From: Desulfurivibrio dismutans
GTDB lineage: Bacteria; Desulfobacterota; Desulfobulbia; Desulfobulbales; Desulfurivibrionaceae
DNA: 64,000 nt
Direction: 5' to 3'
Assembly (NCBI RefSeq): GCF_029210385.1
Contig: NZ_JARGDQ010000001.1
Coordinates: 398,982-462,981 of the forward strand
A program made the position numbers and the translations under genes. The notes under the pieces were generated by a model. It saw only the letters and a list, made by a program, of their open reading frames with translations. It did no database searches and had not been told where the DNA came from. Numbering within the stretch: the first letter of the stretch is position 1; each line of letters starts with the position of its first letter. This document shows, piece after piece, positions 22,194 through 29,807 of the stretch.

Positions 22194-25100
22194 ATGAGCG
22201 CACCCCTGGCCCTGATGCCGCGCCCTGGCACTCTGTTTCTGAAATTCACCGCCGTGGCGGTGCTGGTGGCCTTTGTCATGCAGATTACCCAGCCGGTGGT
22301 GTTGGCCTTTCAGCCCGGAACTCCGTCCGGCCAGGACCGGCAGGTCCGCAAGCCCGACCATAATGAACAGCTGGCCAAGCTGCTGCGCGAAACCGGGGAC
22401 ACTTTGCAGGCCGCGGAATCAGGGTTGCGCCGGGGTCTGGCTGTTGCCCATGAGCGCAGGGCCCTGGCGGATCTTCGCCGCCAGTTGGCGGGCCTGGACC
22501 GGGAAGTACTGGCGGAGTTCGACGCGGTGGAGGCCATGTTGCGGGAACGCGGCGTGCCGGAGGTGATCCTGGAGCGCCACCGCGAGACCGTGACCGCCTA
22601 CCGGCAGGAATTCGGGGCGTTTAATGAAGAGCTTGCCGCGGTGGAAGAGCCCGGGATTACTGCTGAAGAATTGCGGGCGAGGGTGGTGCGCGCCGGGCGG
22701 CGTCTTGGCGGCCACCAGCTTGAACGCTCGCCCCGCCCGTTCGACCCCGCCGTGCTGCCCCACGGCCCCAGGCTGCCGGCACCGGACAACCATCCCCGGG
22801 AGCGCGGCGAGGATTTTCCGGTCAGCGGGCTATATAACACGCCCCCGCTACGGTTAGCCGCCCTGGAGGGTTTCCGCTTCGACACCCTGCCTGGAGCCGA
22901 TGACCCGGCCTATCTGGCCGAGAGTGTGGAGGTGCGCCTCAGCCCCGCCATCCTGGCCAAGGCCGCGGAGTTGGAGCATCAACCGGTGGCCATTTACCAC
23001 TGGGTGCGCAACCATGTTGAATGGCTGCCCTCCTGGGGCGCGGTGCAGGATGCCGATGTCACCCTCACCAGCCGCCGGGGCAACGCTATGGATATCGCCG
23101 GCCTGCTGGTATCGCTTCTGCGTGCCTCGGGGGTTCCGGCCCGCTATGTGCATGGCGCCGTCGAGGTGCCGGAGGATCGTTTCCGCAACTGGGCGGGCGG
23201 TTTCGAGCAGATCGAAGAAGCGATGAATTACGCCCGTTCAGGGGGCATTCCCTTGACCGGCCTAGTGGCCGGCGGTAAGGTCTCCCATGTGCGGATGGAA
23301 CACGTTTGGGTGGAAGCGGCGGTGGATTTCCTCCCCTCCCGGGCGGCGGTGATGCGCCAGGCCGACACCTGGCTTGGCCTGGACGCGGCCTTCAAGCAGT
23401 ATGAATATCTTGAAGGGCTCGATCTGGCCGCCATCACCGCTATCGACGGCGAGGCCTTGGTGCAGCAATTTATCGACAGTGGTACGGTCAACGAGGAGCA
23501 GGGCTGGGTGCAGGGCCTCGACCCGACGGTGGTGGAGGCGGCCCAGGAGCAGGCACGCCAGGCCCTGGAAGCCCATATCGAGACCATGACCGACCCCACG
23601 GTGGGCGAGGTGGTCGGCGGCGGCAAGGTGATCCTGCAGGAGGAAGCGGTGCTGCCCTCGGGATTGCCCTATCAGCGGGTGGTGGAAGGCGCCCGCTATG
23701 CCTATCTGCCCCAGGCCCTGCAGCCGCGGATCACCTTCGGCATGGGAGCGGATCTCTTCGGCGACCCCCAGGTGCAAGAGAGCTTCCCTTGGGCCCAGCT
23801 CAACAACCGCAAGGTGACGCTTTCCTTCCGGCCGGCCACCGAGGCGGATGAGGAGGCGCTGCTGGCGCTGCTGCCCGAGGGCGAGATCACCGATCTCAGC
23901 CAGTTGCCCACCAGCATTCCGGCCTACCTGATCCAGGTCATCCCGGAGCTAAGCGTGGAGGGCGAGACGGTGCTGACCGGCAGCCCCATGGGCCTGGGCG
24001 AGGAACTGGACTTTTTCTACCGTATCAGCGAACCGGGCTATGGCAGCCGCCATTATCCCCATAAGGTGGTGGCGGGCTCTTATCTTGCGGTGGCGGTGAT
24101 CGGCGGCAGTGTGGCGGTGGGTAGCCTGGATGAGGTCAAGACCAAGATCGAACAGACCCGGAACCTGCTGGAGGCCGCCGACGAGGGCCTGCCGGCGGGC
24201 CTGAGCCGCGAGGATCTGCTGGGTGATATCTTCCACGCCGGACTGCTGGGCTACTTCGCCCAATACCAGGCCCTGGGCAAGCTGGCGGCCTTGAGCGGGC
24301 AAAACCATTTCCAGCTTGCCACCTCGGCCGGCACCTTCGGCTATGTGCCGCGGGTAACCTATTTCTTCGGGGTACCCCGCACCATCGCCGTCGGCGGCAT
24401 GGTGATGGATCTGGACCGGGTGATGCACGTCAGCAGCGTGGACGGCAAGGGGGATGAAGCCTGGAAGAACTTCAACTTCCAGCTGGGCTCCCTCTCCTCG
24501 GCCCTGGAGCACGCGGTGCCGGAACAGATGTTTGTAACCCAAGAGAGCCAGGGTGAGGCGATCTCGGCGGTCAAGGCCCTGCAGAAAGCGGCGGCCCAGG
24601 GCCAGCGGATATACCATATCACCAGAGAAAACCAGGCCGCAGCCCTGCCCAACATCCGCCACGACACCCAAACCATGGACGAGATCCGCACCGCCCTGGC
24701 GGTGGGCAAGGAGGTGATCGTCCACACCAACCCGGTCAGCGTCCCGGGCTGGCAGGGCGCGGGCTACGTGATCACCGATCCGCACACCGGCGCCGGGGCC
24801 TGGAAGATCGGGGGTGGGGCCAATGGTAGTTTTCTCAATGATATTAACATATTGGCTACAATAGGTGGGTTTTTGGCATCGGTGGGATCACTTGCGCTTA
24901 TTGGCGAGAACATTAAATCTCCTTTGTTGACTAGTTTTGGCAGATTACTTGCGGGGGTAGGTGTTGCATTCACATGGTGGTATATTCTGGATGAGACCGA
25001 CTCTCCTTTAAAAGCCCTTACAGGCGTTTTGCTCTCGGCAGTAACTGCCGTTTATGTCGGTCTCACAGCTTCAGCGTTGGCTTGGTCAGTTACGCTCGGC

Positions 25101-25313
25101 ACCTCGGTAGTAGCAGCCGTATTTTTTCTTTTCGTAGTAACTGCGATAACTTCGCTAATTCTAACACTTTTGATTGACTATCTTGTCTCGTATATCTTAC
25201 CTGTAATCAGAAAACGCATGTATGCAGCAAATGTTCAATGGTTAATTCCTGATTGTTTCAGTGGTTACCGCGTGCCGAAGTCAAGACCGATAGCATTGAG
25301 CGTAACGATATGA
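22194..25313 (+). CDS. Transglutaminase-like exported protein with hydrophobic C-terminal tip (polymorphic-toxin-like)
   Basis: The product has 1039 residues. GAAGGAG lies eight bases before ATG 22194. A signal anchor is at about residues 13-39, followed by a helical region to ~210. A transglutaminase-like domain at about 255-410 keeps 'GLLVSLLRASGVPARYVHG' and a His in 'HVRMEHVWVEA', but where the catalytic Cys normally stands it reads 'RRGNAMDIAG'. A conserved C-terminal region ends in the glycine-rich junction 'TGAGAWKIGGGANGSF' at about residue 865-880. After it the protein becomes a ~160-residue AT-rich-encoded tip with about four membrane helices ('VGLTASALAWSVTLGTSVVAAVFFLFVV'). Broken copies of the region before the junction, one with a different tip, lie downstream. 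The sharp composition break and alternative tips suggest an exchangeable effector. Confidence 0.85.
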   Translation: MSAPLALMPRPGTLFLKFTAVAVLVAFVMQITQPVVLAFQPGTPSGQDRQVRKPDHNEQLAKLLRETGDTLQAAESGLRRGLAVAHERRALADLRRQLAGLDREVLAEFDAVEAMLRERGVPEVILERHRETVTAYRQEFGAFNEELAAVEEPGITAEELRARVVRAGRRLGGHQLERSPRPFDPAVLPHGPRLPAPDNHPRERGEDFPVSGLYNTPPLRLAALEGFRFDTLPGADDPAYLAESVEVRLSPAILAKAAELEHQPVAIYHWVRNHVEWLPSWGAVQDADVTLTSRRGNAMDIAGLLVSLLRASGVPARYVHGAVEVPEDRFRNWAGGFEQIEEAMNYARSGGIPLTGLVAGGKVSHVRMEHVWVEAAVDFLPSRAAVMRQADTWLGLDAAFKQYEYLEGLDLAAITAIDGEALVQQFIDSGTVNEEQGWVQGLDPTVVEAAQEQARQALEAHIETMTDPTVGEVVGGGKVILQEEAVLPSGLPYQRVVEGARYAYLPQALQPRITFGMGADLFGDPQVQESFPWAQLNNRKVTLSFRPATEADEEALLALLPEGEITDLSQLPTSIPAYLIQVIPELSVEGETVLTGSPMGLGEELDFFYRISEPGYGSRHYPHKVVAGSYLAVAVIGGSVAVGSLDEVKTKIEQTRNLLEAADEGLPAGLSREDLLGDIFHAGLLGYFAQYQALGKLAALSGQNHFQLATSAGTFGYVPRVTYFFGVPRTIAVGGMVMDLDRVMHVSSVDGKGDEAWKNFNFQLGSLSSALEHAVPEQMFVTQESQGEAISAVKALQKAAAQGQRIYHITRENQAAALPNIRHDTQTMDEIRTALAVGKEVIVHTNPVSVPGWQGAGYVITDPHTGAGAWKIGGGANGSFLNDINILATIGGFLASVGSLALIGENIKSPLLTSFGRLLAGVGVAFTWWYILDETDSPLKALTGVLLSAVTAVYVGLTASALAWSVTLGTSVVAAVFFLFVVTAITSLILTLLIDYLVSYILPVIRKRMYAANVQWLIPDCFSGYRVPKSRPIALSVTI

Positions 25314-26182
25314 AAACAACAAAAAAAAGAAGAACGTTGCGATATGCAGATAATTACGTTCATATCGCGCTGTTGTTCATATATATTATATCTTTTTTTA
25401 GTGCTGCAGGGTCGTTGCTGGTCATATTTGACCTGCTTTTAGGCATACGAATAACAAAGGTGAATTTGTTTGATAGTATCGTTATATTTCTGGTTACCGT
25501 TTCAGCATGTTTGGTGATTATTGCTTTTTGGCGAAGATACTGGTTTTTACCTGTTGATTTACGGTGGCTCATAACGCAACATGGTGGAACCGATATCCGT
25601 CAACAAAGCTCATACAGAGGGGTGCTGGTTCGGGGAAGGCTGGGATCAATGTGGTTGCTGGCGACGCTCAATTCACCAATTCTCGATGCTGATCCAATGT
25701 TGCATAGTTACGAGTTCTGGCGCAAATTATCACGAGGGTTTCCGGAGTTCATGTTTGAAGGAGCACGGGTCAGCTTTGTGCAACCGGGTGATTTTGATCA
25801 ACTGCCGCAGATTGATATCACCGTTATCGGCCAGGAAGAAATTAGTCCTGCTGAGACGGGTGTTCCGGCCTTGGACCGTGCAATAAAGAGCGCCGCACAG
25901 TCATTGGATGATGAAAATATCACTTTGCGTGTTGAGGTTCGTTCACAATGGCTCTTGGTGGAAGTGGATGGTGGAGTCTGGCTGGGTGCACGTTTTATGC
26001 ATAAAATTGAGCAAGCTATGAAATTTTCTCAAATCTTAACAGGGCAACTGGTCGGCATATTTTCTTTTTTAGACGCTGATAATTGGGAAGTGGAACAGAA
26101 AAATTTTTTTAGAGGATTACGCGATCCTCCTGACATGCCGGAGCGAGAGTTATATGTAGTACCGAGGCGAAAAAACGCATGA
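25310..26182 (+). CDS. Two-TM partner protein, candidate immunity protein of the fused tip
   Basis: The product has 290 residues. ATG 25310 overlaps the TGA of the preceding gene (ATGA), so translation is coupled to the tip-bearing protein. Two membrane helices occupy about residues 17-75 ('HIALLFIYIISFFSAAGSLLVIFDLLL', 'SIVIFLVTVSACLVIIAFW'). A mainly cytosolic domain follows, ending 'RARFMHKIEQAMKF'-like sequence. It shares spaced identities with the product at 27385-28149 ('GGT', 'RG.L', 'W.G..F..K', and the 'M' helix), so the two are divergent homologues. Codon use is AT-rich like the tip. No database family is recognised. An immunity role is inferred from coupling and module repetition. 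Confidence 0.65.
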   Translation: MKTTKKRRTLRYADNYVHIALLFIYIISFFSAAGSLLVIFDLLLGIRITKVNLFDSIVIFLVTVSACLVIIAFWRRYWFLPVDLRWLITQHGGTDIRQQSSYRGVLVRGRLGSMWLLATLNSPILDADPMLHSYEFWRKLSRGFPEFMFEGARVSFVQPGDFDQLPQIDITVIGQEEISPAETGVPALDRAIKSAAQSLDDENITLRVEVRSQWLLVEVDGGVWLGARFMHKIEQAMKFSQILTGQLVGIFSFLDADNWEVEQKNFFRGLRDPPDMPERELYVVPRRKNA

Positions 26183-26188
26183 AGTGAG

Positions 26189-26267
26189 TCATTCCGGCCT
26201 GCTGGGTTATTTCGCCCAGTACCCGGCCCTGGGCCATTTAATGGCCTCAAGCGGCGGCAACCACTAG
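26189..26267 (+). pseudogene. Fragment of the transglutaminase-like gene (remnant module)
   Basis: Reading 'HSGLLGYFAQYPALGHLMASSGGNH' then TAG, this 79-base piece matches 'HAGLLGYFAQYQALGKLAALSGQNH' encoded near 24229-24306. It has no start of its own and ends four bases before a small membrane-protein gene. It marks a third, eroded C-terminal module. Confidence 0.75.
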
Positions 26268-26271
26268 GGCT

Positions 26272-26526
26272 ATGAGACAGAAAAAAAACAAAAATGCAAC
26301 AACATCCAAATTGCAGTTAATTCCTTTAACAGTATTTATTGTTGTCGTTGTTAATTATGGGATTTGGAATATTTATTTCCTGATTCTTTCTCTACCTTTT
26401 TTCGACAATTTTCAAGGCACTCGAAAAATTCTTACTGTTTCGGGTTACGGTTTGGCGGTGTTTTCGTACGTATATACAGCTATATATGCTTTTAGGTTTT
26501 TGGGTCAGATTACACAAGATCGGTAG
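26272..26526 (+). CDS. Small two-TM membrane protein, possible orphan immunity protein
   Basis: The product has 84 residues with a very basic N-terminus (MRQKKNKNATTSK) and two hydrophobic helices: 'LIPLTVFIVVVVNYGIWNIYFLILSL' and 'LTVSGYGLAVFSYVYTAIYAFRFLG'. The gene is AT-rich like the neighbouring tips. It occupies the position of the partner gene behind a remnant of the main gene, so it may be the surviving partner of a lost tip. It shows no clear similarity to the other two partner proteins, and a stand-alone role is equally possible. Confidence 0.5.
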   Translation: MRQKKNKNATTSKLQLIPLTVFIVVVVNYGIWNIYFLILSLPFFDNFQGTRKILTVSGYGLAVFSYVYTAIYAFRFLGQITQDR

Positions 26527-26581
26527 TGGCGCCATATCATTGACATGGTACGAGATGGGCCAGTAGTTCAGCGAGCAGTGG

Positions 26582-27409
26582 AAAAATTTCAACTTCCAGC
26601 TCGGCTCCCTCTCCTCGGCCCTGGAGCACGCGGTGCCGGAACAGATGTTTGTAACCCAAGAGAGCCAGGGTGAGGCGATCTCGGCGGTCAAGGCCCTGCA
26701 GAAAGCGGCGGCCCAGGGCCAGCGGATCTACCATATCACCAAAGAAAACCAGGCCGAAGCCCTGCCCAACATCCACCAGGGCGCCCAAACCATGGACGAG
26801 ATCCGCACTGCCCTGGCGGTGGGCAAGGAGGTGATCGTCCACACCGACCCGGTCAGCGTCCCGGGCTGGCAGGGCGCGGGCTACGTGATCACCGATCCTT
26901 ACACCGGCGCCGGGGCCTGGAAGATCGGCGGAGGGGCCAATGGCTCGTTTACCGAAGCGGAAATTGCGGATGCGGGTCTTACGCTATTGAGTGTAATCAC
27001 CGACATCGCCAGCTTTTTGGCCAAAGCCGGGGTTGCCCTGGCGGTGTATATGACTGCTCTTGAAGATGTCAGCAAGGTCATCGCAGGAGTCAGTGCTGTA
27101 CTAACCGGTTTATTGATTTATCATGCTACTGATTCCCACCTGAAGGGAGTGGGGGCTTTTGCGATAGATTTAATGCTCACTGTTCTTGCGAGTTTGGCGG
27201 CGAAAGCGATGTTTGGCCTGCTGGTCACATCTGTTTCTCCTGTCCTGGCTTCAGTTTTCGTCGTGCTTAGCGTCGCCTTTGTAGTCTCCAGGATCAAAAC
27301 ACTGATAATGGAGACTTATTTCCTAACGAGGAACACCGTTGGAGCTAGGTTTGCGCGGCATTATTACAATTGGCAGATGGGACTATGGCTACCGCAAAGT
27401 ATTGGTTAA
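26582..27409 (+). CDS. Orphan C-terminal module: conserved pre-junction region plus alternative hydrophobic tip
   Basis: From 26582 the sequence is nearly identical to 24469-24832 of the full-length gene (my alignment by eye shows roughly 18 differences in 365 bases). It passes through the same junction 'TGAGAWKIGGGANGSF' and then diverges into a different tip beginning TEAEIADAG. An in-frame TAG at about 26565-26567 precedes the homology and no ATG follows; the only internal start is GTG 26633. The module is therefore probably silent or poorly expressed. The tip, about 155 residues, again has about four membrane helices and shares spaced residues with the fused tip ('TDS.LK', 'VF..L.V', 'I.TL'). 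Confidence 0.7.
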   Translation, partial: KNFNFQLGSLSSALEHAVPEQMFVTQESQGEAISAVKALQKAAAQGQRIYHITKENQAEALPNIHQGAQTMDEIRTALAVGKEVIVHTDPVSVPGWQGAGYVITDPYTGAGAWKIGGGANGSFTEAEIADAGLTLLSVITDIASFLAKAGVALAVYMTALEDVSKVIAGVSAVLTGLLIYHATDSHLKGVGAFAIDLMLTVLASLAAKAMFGLLVTSVSPVLASVFVVLSVAFVVSRIKTLIMETYFLTRNTVGARFARHYYNWQMGLWLPQSIG

Positions 27410-28149
27410 CTGTTCAAAATCCAATTAGATGCCGTTGGGACATGCCGCCGTATATCCTGGCCATCTCCTACTTTCTTTATTGGTTTGGAATGGGTGGCAT
27501 TGCCATAGTGTCGGTGGGAGAATTTCTTAAACACTTTTTCTTTTTTCCTGTTCACGCACCAAATGGACCATTTCATGAAGCCGTTCTTGTGATAGCTTTT
27601 TCTTTAGCTTTCATATTGTTCTGGCGCCTACCTTTATGTCTGAAGCCAGATATTAAGCGAGTAGTGATGGCCATGGGAGGTACCTTTCTTGCCGAAAAGC
27701 GGCTCGCCAAGGGACTGGTCGGGAAGGTTGGGTATGAAATTCGTTTCGATAGGCCATTCTTCGACTATTGGCCTCACCCACGGGGAGTTGATGTGCAAAT
27801 AGGTGGATATAATCCCAAATACATGCGAAGGCTGTCCGAGATCAGATTGCGGGTCGACCTCGAAAAGCCCCTGTCCCGTCGTGTGCGACTCTGTCCGGGG
27901 AATTCCGAAAACGAGATTATCGATGATACCCTCGCGGTAACCGGCCAATGGCGGCATGCTTTCGAGGAATCTTTTGGCAATGAGCCGGGCGACTGGGAGT
28001 TAGAACTGGAGCAAAACCGCCTTTCGGCCCTGATCAGAAGTGGCACCTGGGAGGGGACCACCTTTGCGGGCAAGGTACGCAAGGGAATTGAGTTAATGCA
28101 CCAGATGGCTGACGATTTGGCTTCCATAGGACACCTGGAGACCAATTAG
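27385..28149 (+). CDS. Two-TM partner protein of the orphan module, candidate immunity protein
   Basis: The product has 254 residues from ATG 27385; TTG 27370 and ATG 27442 are alternatives. The gene overlaps the 3' end of the orphan tip by 25 bases, again indicating a tip-partner pair. Two membrane helices lie in the first 90 residues ('YILAISYFLYWFGMGGIAIVSV', 'AVLVIAFSLAFILFWRL'). A soluble domain follows with 'KRVVMAMGGTFLAEKRLAKGLVGKVGYE' and 'SGTWEGTTFAGKVRKGIELMHQMADDL'. These align in order with segments of the 25310 product. No known family is recognised; function is inferred from context. Confidence 0.65.
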   Translation: MATAKYWLTVQNPIRCRWDMPPYILAISYFLYWFGMGGIAIVSVGEFLKHFFFFPVHAPNGPFHEAVLVIAFSLAFILFWRLPLCLKPDIKRVVMAMGGTFLAEKRLAKGLVGKVGYEIRFDRPFFDYWPHPRGVDVQIGGYNPKYMRRLSEIRLRVDLEKPLSRRVRLCPGNSENEIIDDTLAVTGQWRHAFEESFGNEPGDWELELEQNRLSALIRSGTWEGTTFAGKVRKGIELMHQMADDLASIGHLETN

Positions 28150-28640
28150 CAAGGTCCACCCATGTGCGAATGAAGCAGAGCTGGGCACCGGGACCATACC
28201 TTGGGCCCAACTCAACAACCGCAAGGTGACGCTTTCCTTCCGGCCGGCCACCGATGCGGATGAAGAGGCGTTGCTGGCGCTGCTGCCCGAGGGCGAGATC
28301 ACCGATCTCAGCCAGTTGCCCACCAGCATTCCGGCCTACCTGATCCAGGTCATCCCGGAGCTAAGCGTGGAGGGCGAGACGGTGCTGACCGGCAGCCCCA
28401 TGGGCCTGGGCGAGGAACTGGACTTTTTCTACCGTATCAGCGAACCGGGCTATGGCAGCCGCCATTATCCCCATAAGGTGGTGGCGGGCTTTTATCTTGC
28501 GGTGGCGGTGATCGGCGGCAGTGTGGCGGGGTAGCTTACGGGAAGAGGTCAAGACAAGGATCGAGCAGACCCGGGACCTGCTGCAGGCCGCAGACAAGGC
28601 ACTGCTTGATGGTCTTACCAGCGAGAGGAAGCTTCCCTGT
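28150..28640 (+). pseudogene. Rearranged remnant of the transglutaminase-like gene
   Basis: The first ~35 bases resemble 23277-23310 ('KVSHVRM' coding). The sequence then jumps to a stretch matching 23789-24117 with only a handful of differences over about 325 bases. At about 28531 identity collapses: a frame disruption gives a TAG, and the following 100 bases match 24130-24220 much less well. The piece has no start codon and no tip. It looks like a decayed module partly overwritten by recombination with the intact gene. Confidence 0.75.
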
Positions 28641-28673
28641 CCTGGATAACCGAATCCTCCTCTTGATGTGCAA

Positions 28674-29687
28674 TTATTTCCATACCCCTTCGATTTTCTC
28701 GCCGCAGGCGGGGCAGGTGTCGGCGGCCAGGAGGTTGTCGTCGATACGGAAGCCGTGTCGTTTGATCAGCAACGTTCCACAGGCCGGGCAGTAAGTGTTT
28801 TCGCCGCCGCTGCCGGGGATGTTGCCTTCATAGACAAAGCGCAATCCGGTTGCAAGGCCGATTTCCCGGGCCCTCTCCAGGCTGGCGGTGGGGGTCGGCG
28901 GCCGGTCCAGCATCTCGTGGGTGGGGTAGAAGGCGGTGACGTGCCAGGGGATGCCGGGGTCGGTCTCCTTGATGAACCGGGCGATATTTTGCAGCTCTTG
29001 GTCGCTGTCGTTAAGGCCGGGGATGAGCAGGGTGGTCAGCTCCACCCAGACCCCCAGCTGGTGCAGCCGGCGGATGTTGTCCAGCACCGGCTGCAGTCGG
29101 GCCTGGCAGACCTGGCGGTAAAACTGATCGCTGTAGGCCTTCAGGTCGATGTTGATTCCATCCAGCACCCCGGCCAGCTGCCGGCTGACCTCTTTGGTCA
29201 TGTAACCGTTGCTGACAAAGACGTTTTTGATGCCCCGCTTTTGGGCCAGCACGGCGCAATCGTAGGCGAATTCATAGAAGATGGTGGGCTCCACGTAGGT
29301 GTAGCTGATGCTTTGGCAACCGCCGGCCGCCGCCGCCGCCACCACTTCGGCCGCCGTCCGCTCCTGTCCGGCGATTTCGCCCCGGTGCAGGTGGGGGTAC
29401 TGGGAGATATGGTAGTTCTGGCAATGCTGGCAGCGGAAATTGCAGCCTACGGTGGAGATGGAGTAGGAGCGGCTGCCCGGCAAAAAATGAAAGAGCGGCT
29501 TTTTTTCGATGGGGTCGAAATTCTCCGCCACCAGCCGCCCGTAAACCAGGCTGTAGAGCTTGCCCGCCCGGTTTTCCCGCACCCCGCACAAGCCCCGCCG
29601 ACCATCTTTAATCCGACAGTGGTGGCTGCACAACCCGCAGACCACGGTGGCGCCCTTTTCCACCTGGTAAAACATCGCTTCCCGCAT
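28674..29687 (-). CDS. amrS: AmmeMemoRadiSam-type radical SAM enzyme (PflA-like)
   Basis: The product has 337 residues. The radical-SAM cluster motif is visible as 'VGCNFRCQHCQNY' (C-x3-C-x2-C). An N-terminal Cys-rich segment 'VVCGLCSHHCRIKDGRRGLCGVREN' is typical of the AmmeMemoRadiSam system radical SAM protein, which is related to pyruvate-formate-lyase activating enzymes. A C-terminal Cys pair 'ADTCPACGE' and 'TYCPACGT' may bind another metal. The start at 29687 has GGAGAG upstream. The partner AMMECR1 and Memo genes are not in the window. The biological substrate of the family is unclear. Confidence 0.9.
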   Translation of the reverse strand: MREAMFYQVEKGATVVCGLCSHHCRIKDGRRGLCGVRENRAGKLYSLVYGRLVAENFDPIEKKPLFHFLPGSRSYSISTVGCNFRCQHCQNYHISQYPHLHRGEIAGQERTAAEVVAAAAAGGCQSISYTYVEPTIFYEFAYDCAVLAQKRGIKNVFVSNGYMTKEVSRQLAGVLDGINIDLKAYSDQFYRQVCQARLQPVLDNIRRLHQLGVWVELTTLLIPGLNDSDQELQNIARFIKETDPGIPWHVTAFYPTHEMLDRPPTPTASLERAREIGLATGLRFVYEGNIPGSGGENTYCPACGTLLIKRHGFRIDDNLLAADTCPACGEKIEGVWK

Positions 29688-29807
29688 GGCGTGTCTCTCC
29701 GTTATCTGTTTTGCTGAACGCCTTTTATTACAGCACAGGGCAGAGATGGTTGTCAAATAACGCTTGCCTGCCGAGTCCTACGATGACCCCCAGCGCGTAG
29801 GCCTGCT

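Noticed and set aside
29757..29807. CCTACG...CGTAGG palindrome between amrS and nfo as a terminator
   Set aside because: The loop is long and no T-tract follows; too weak to list.
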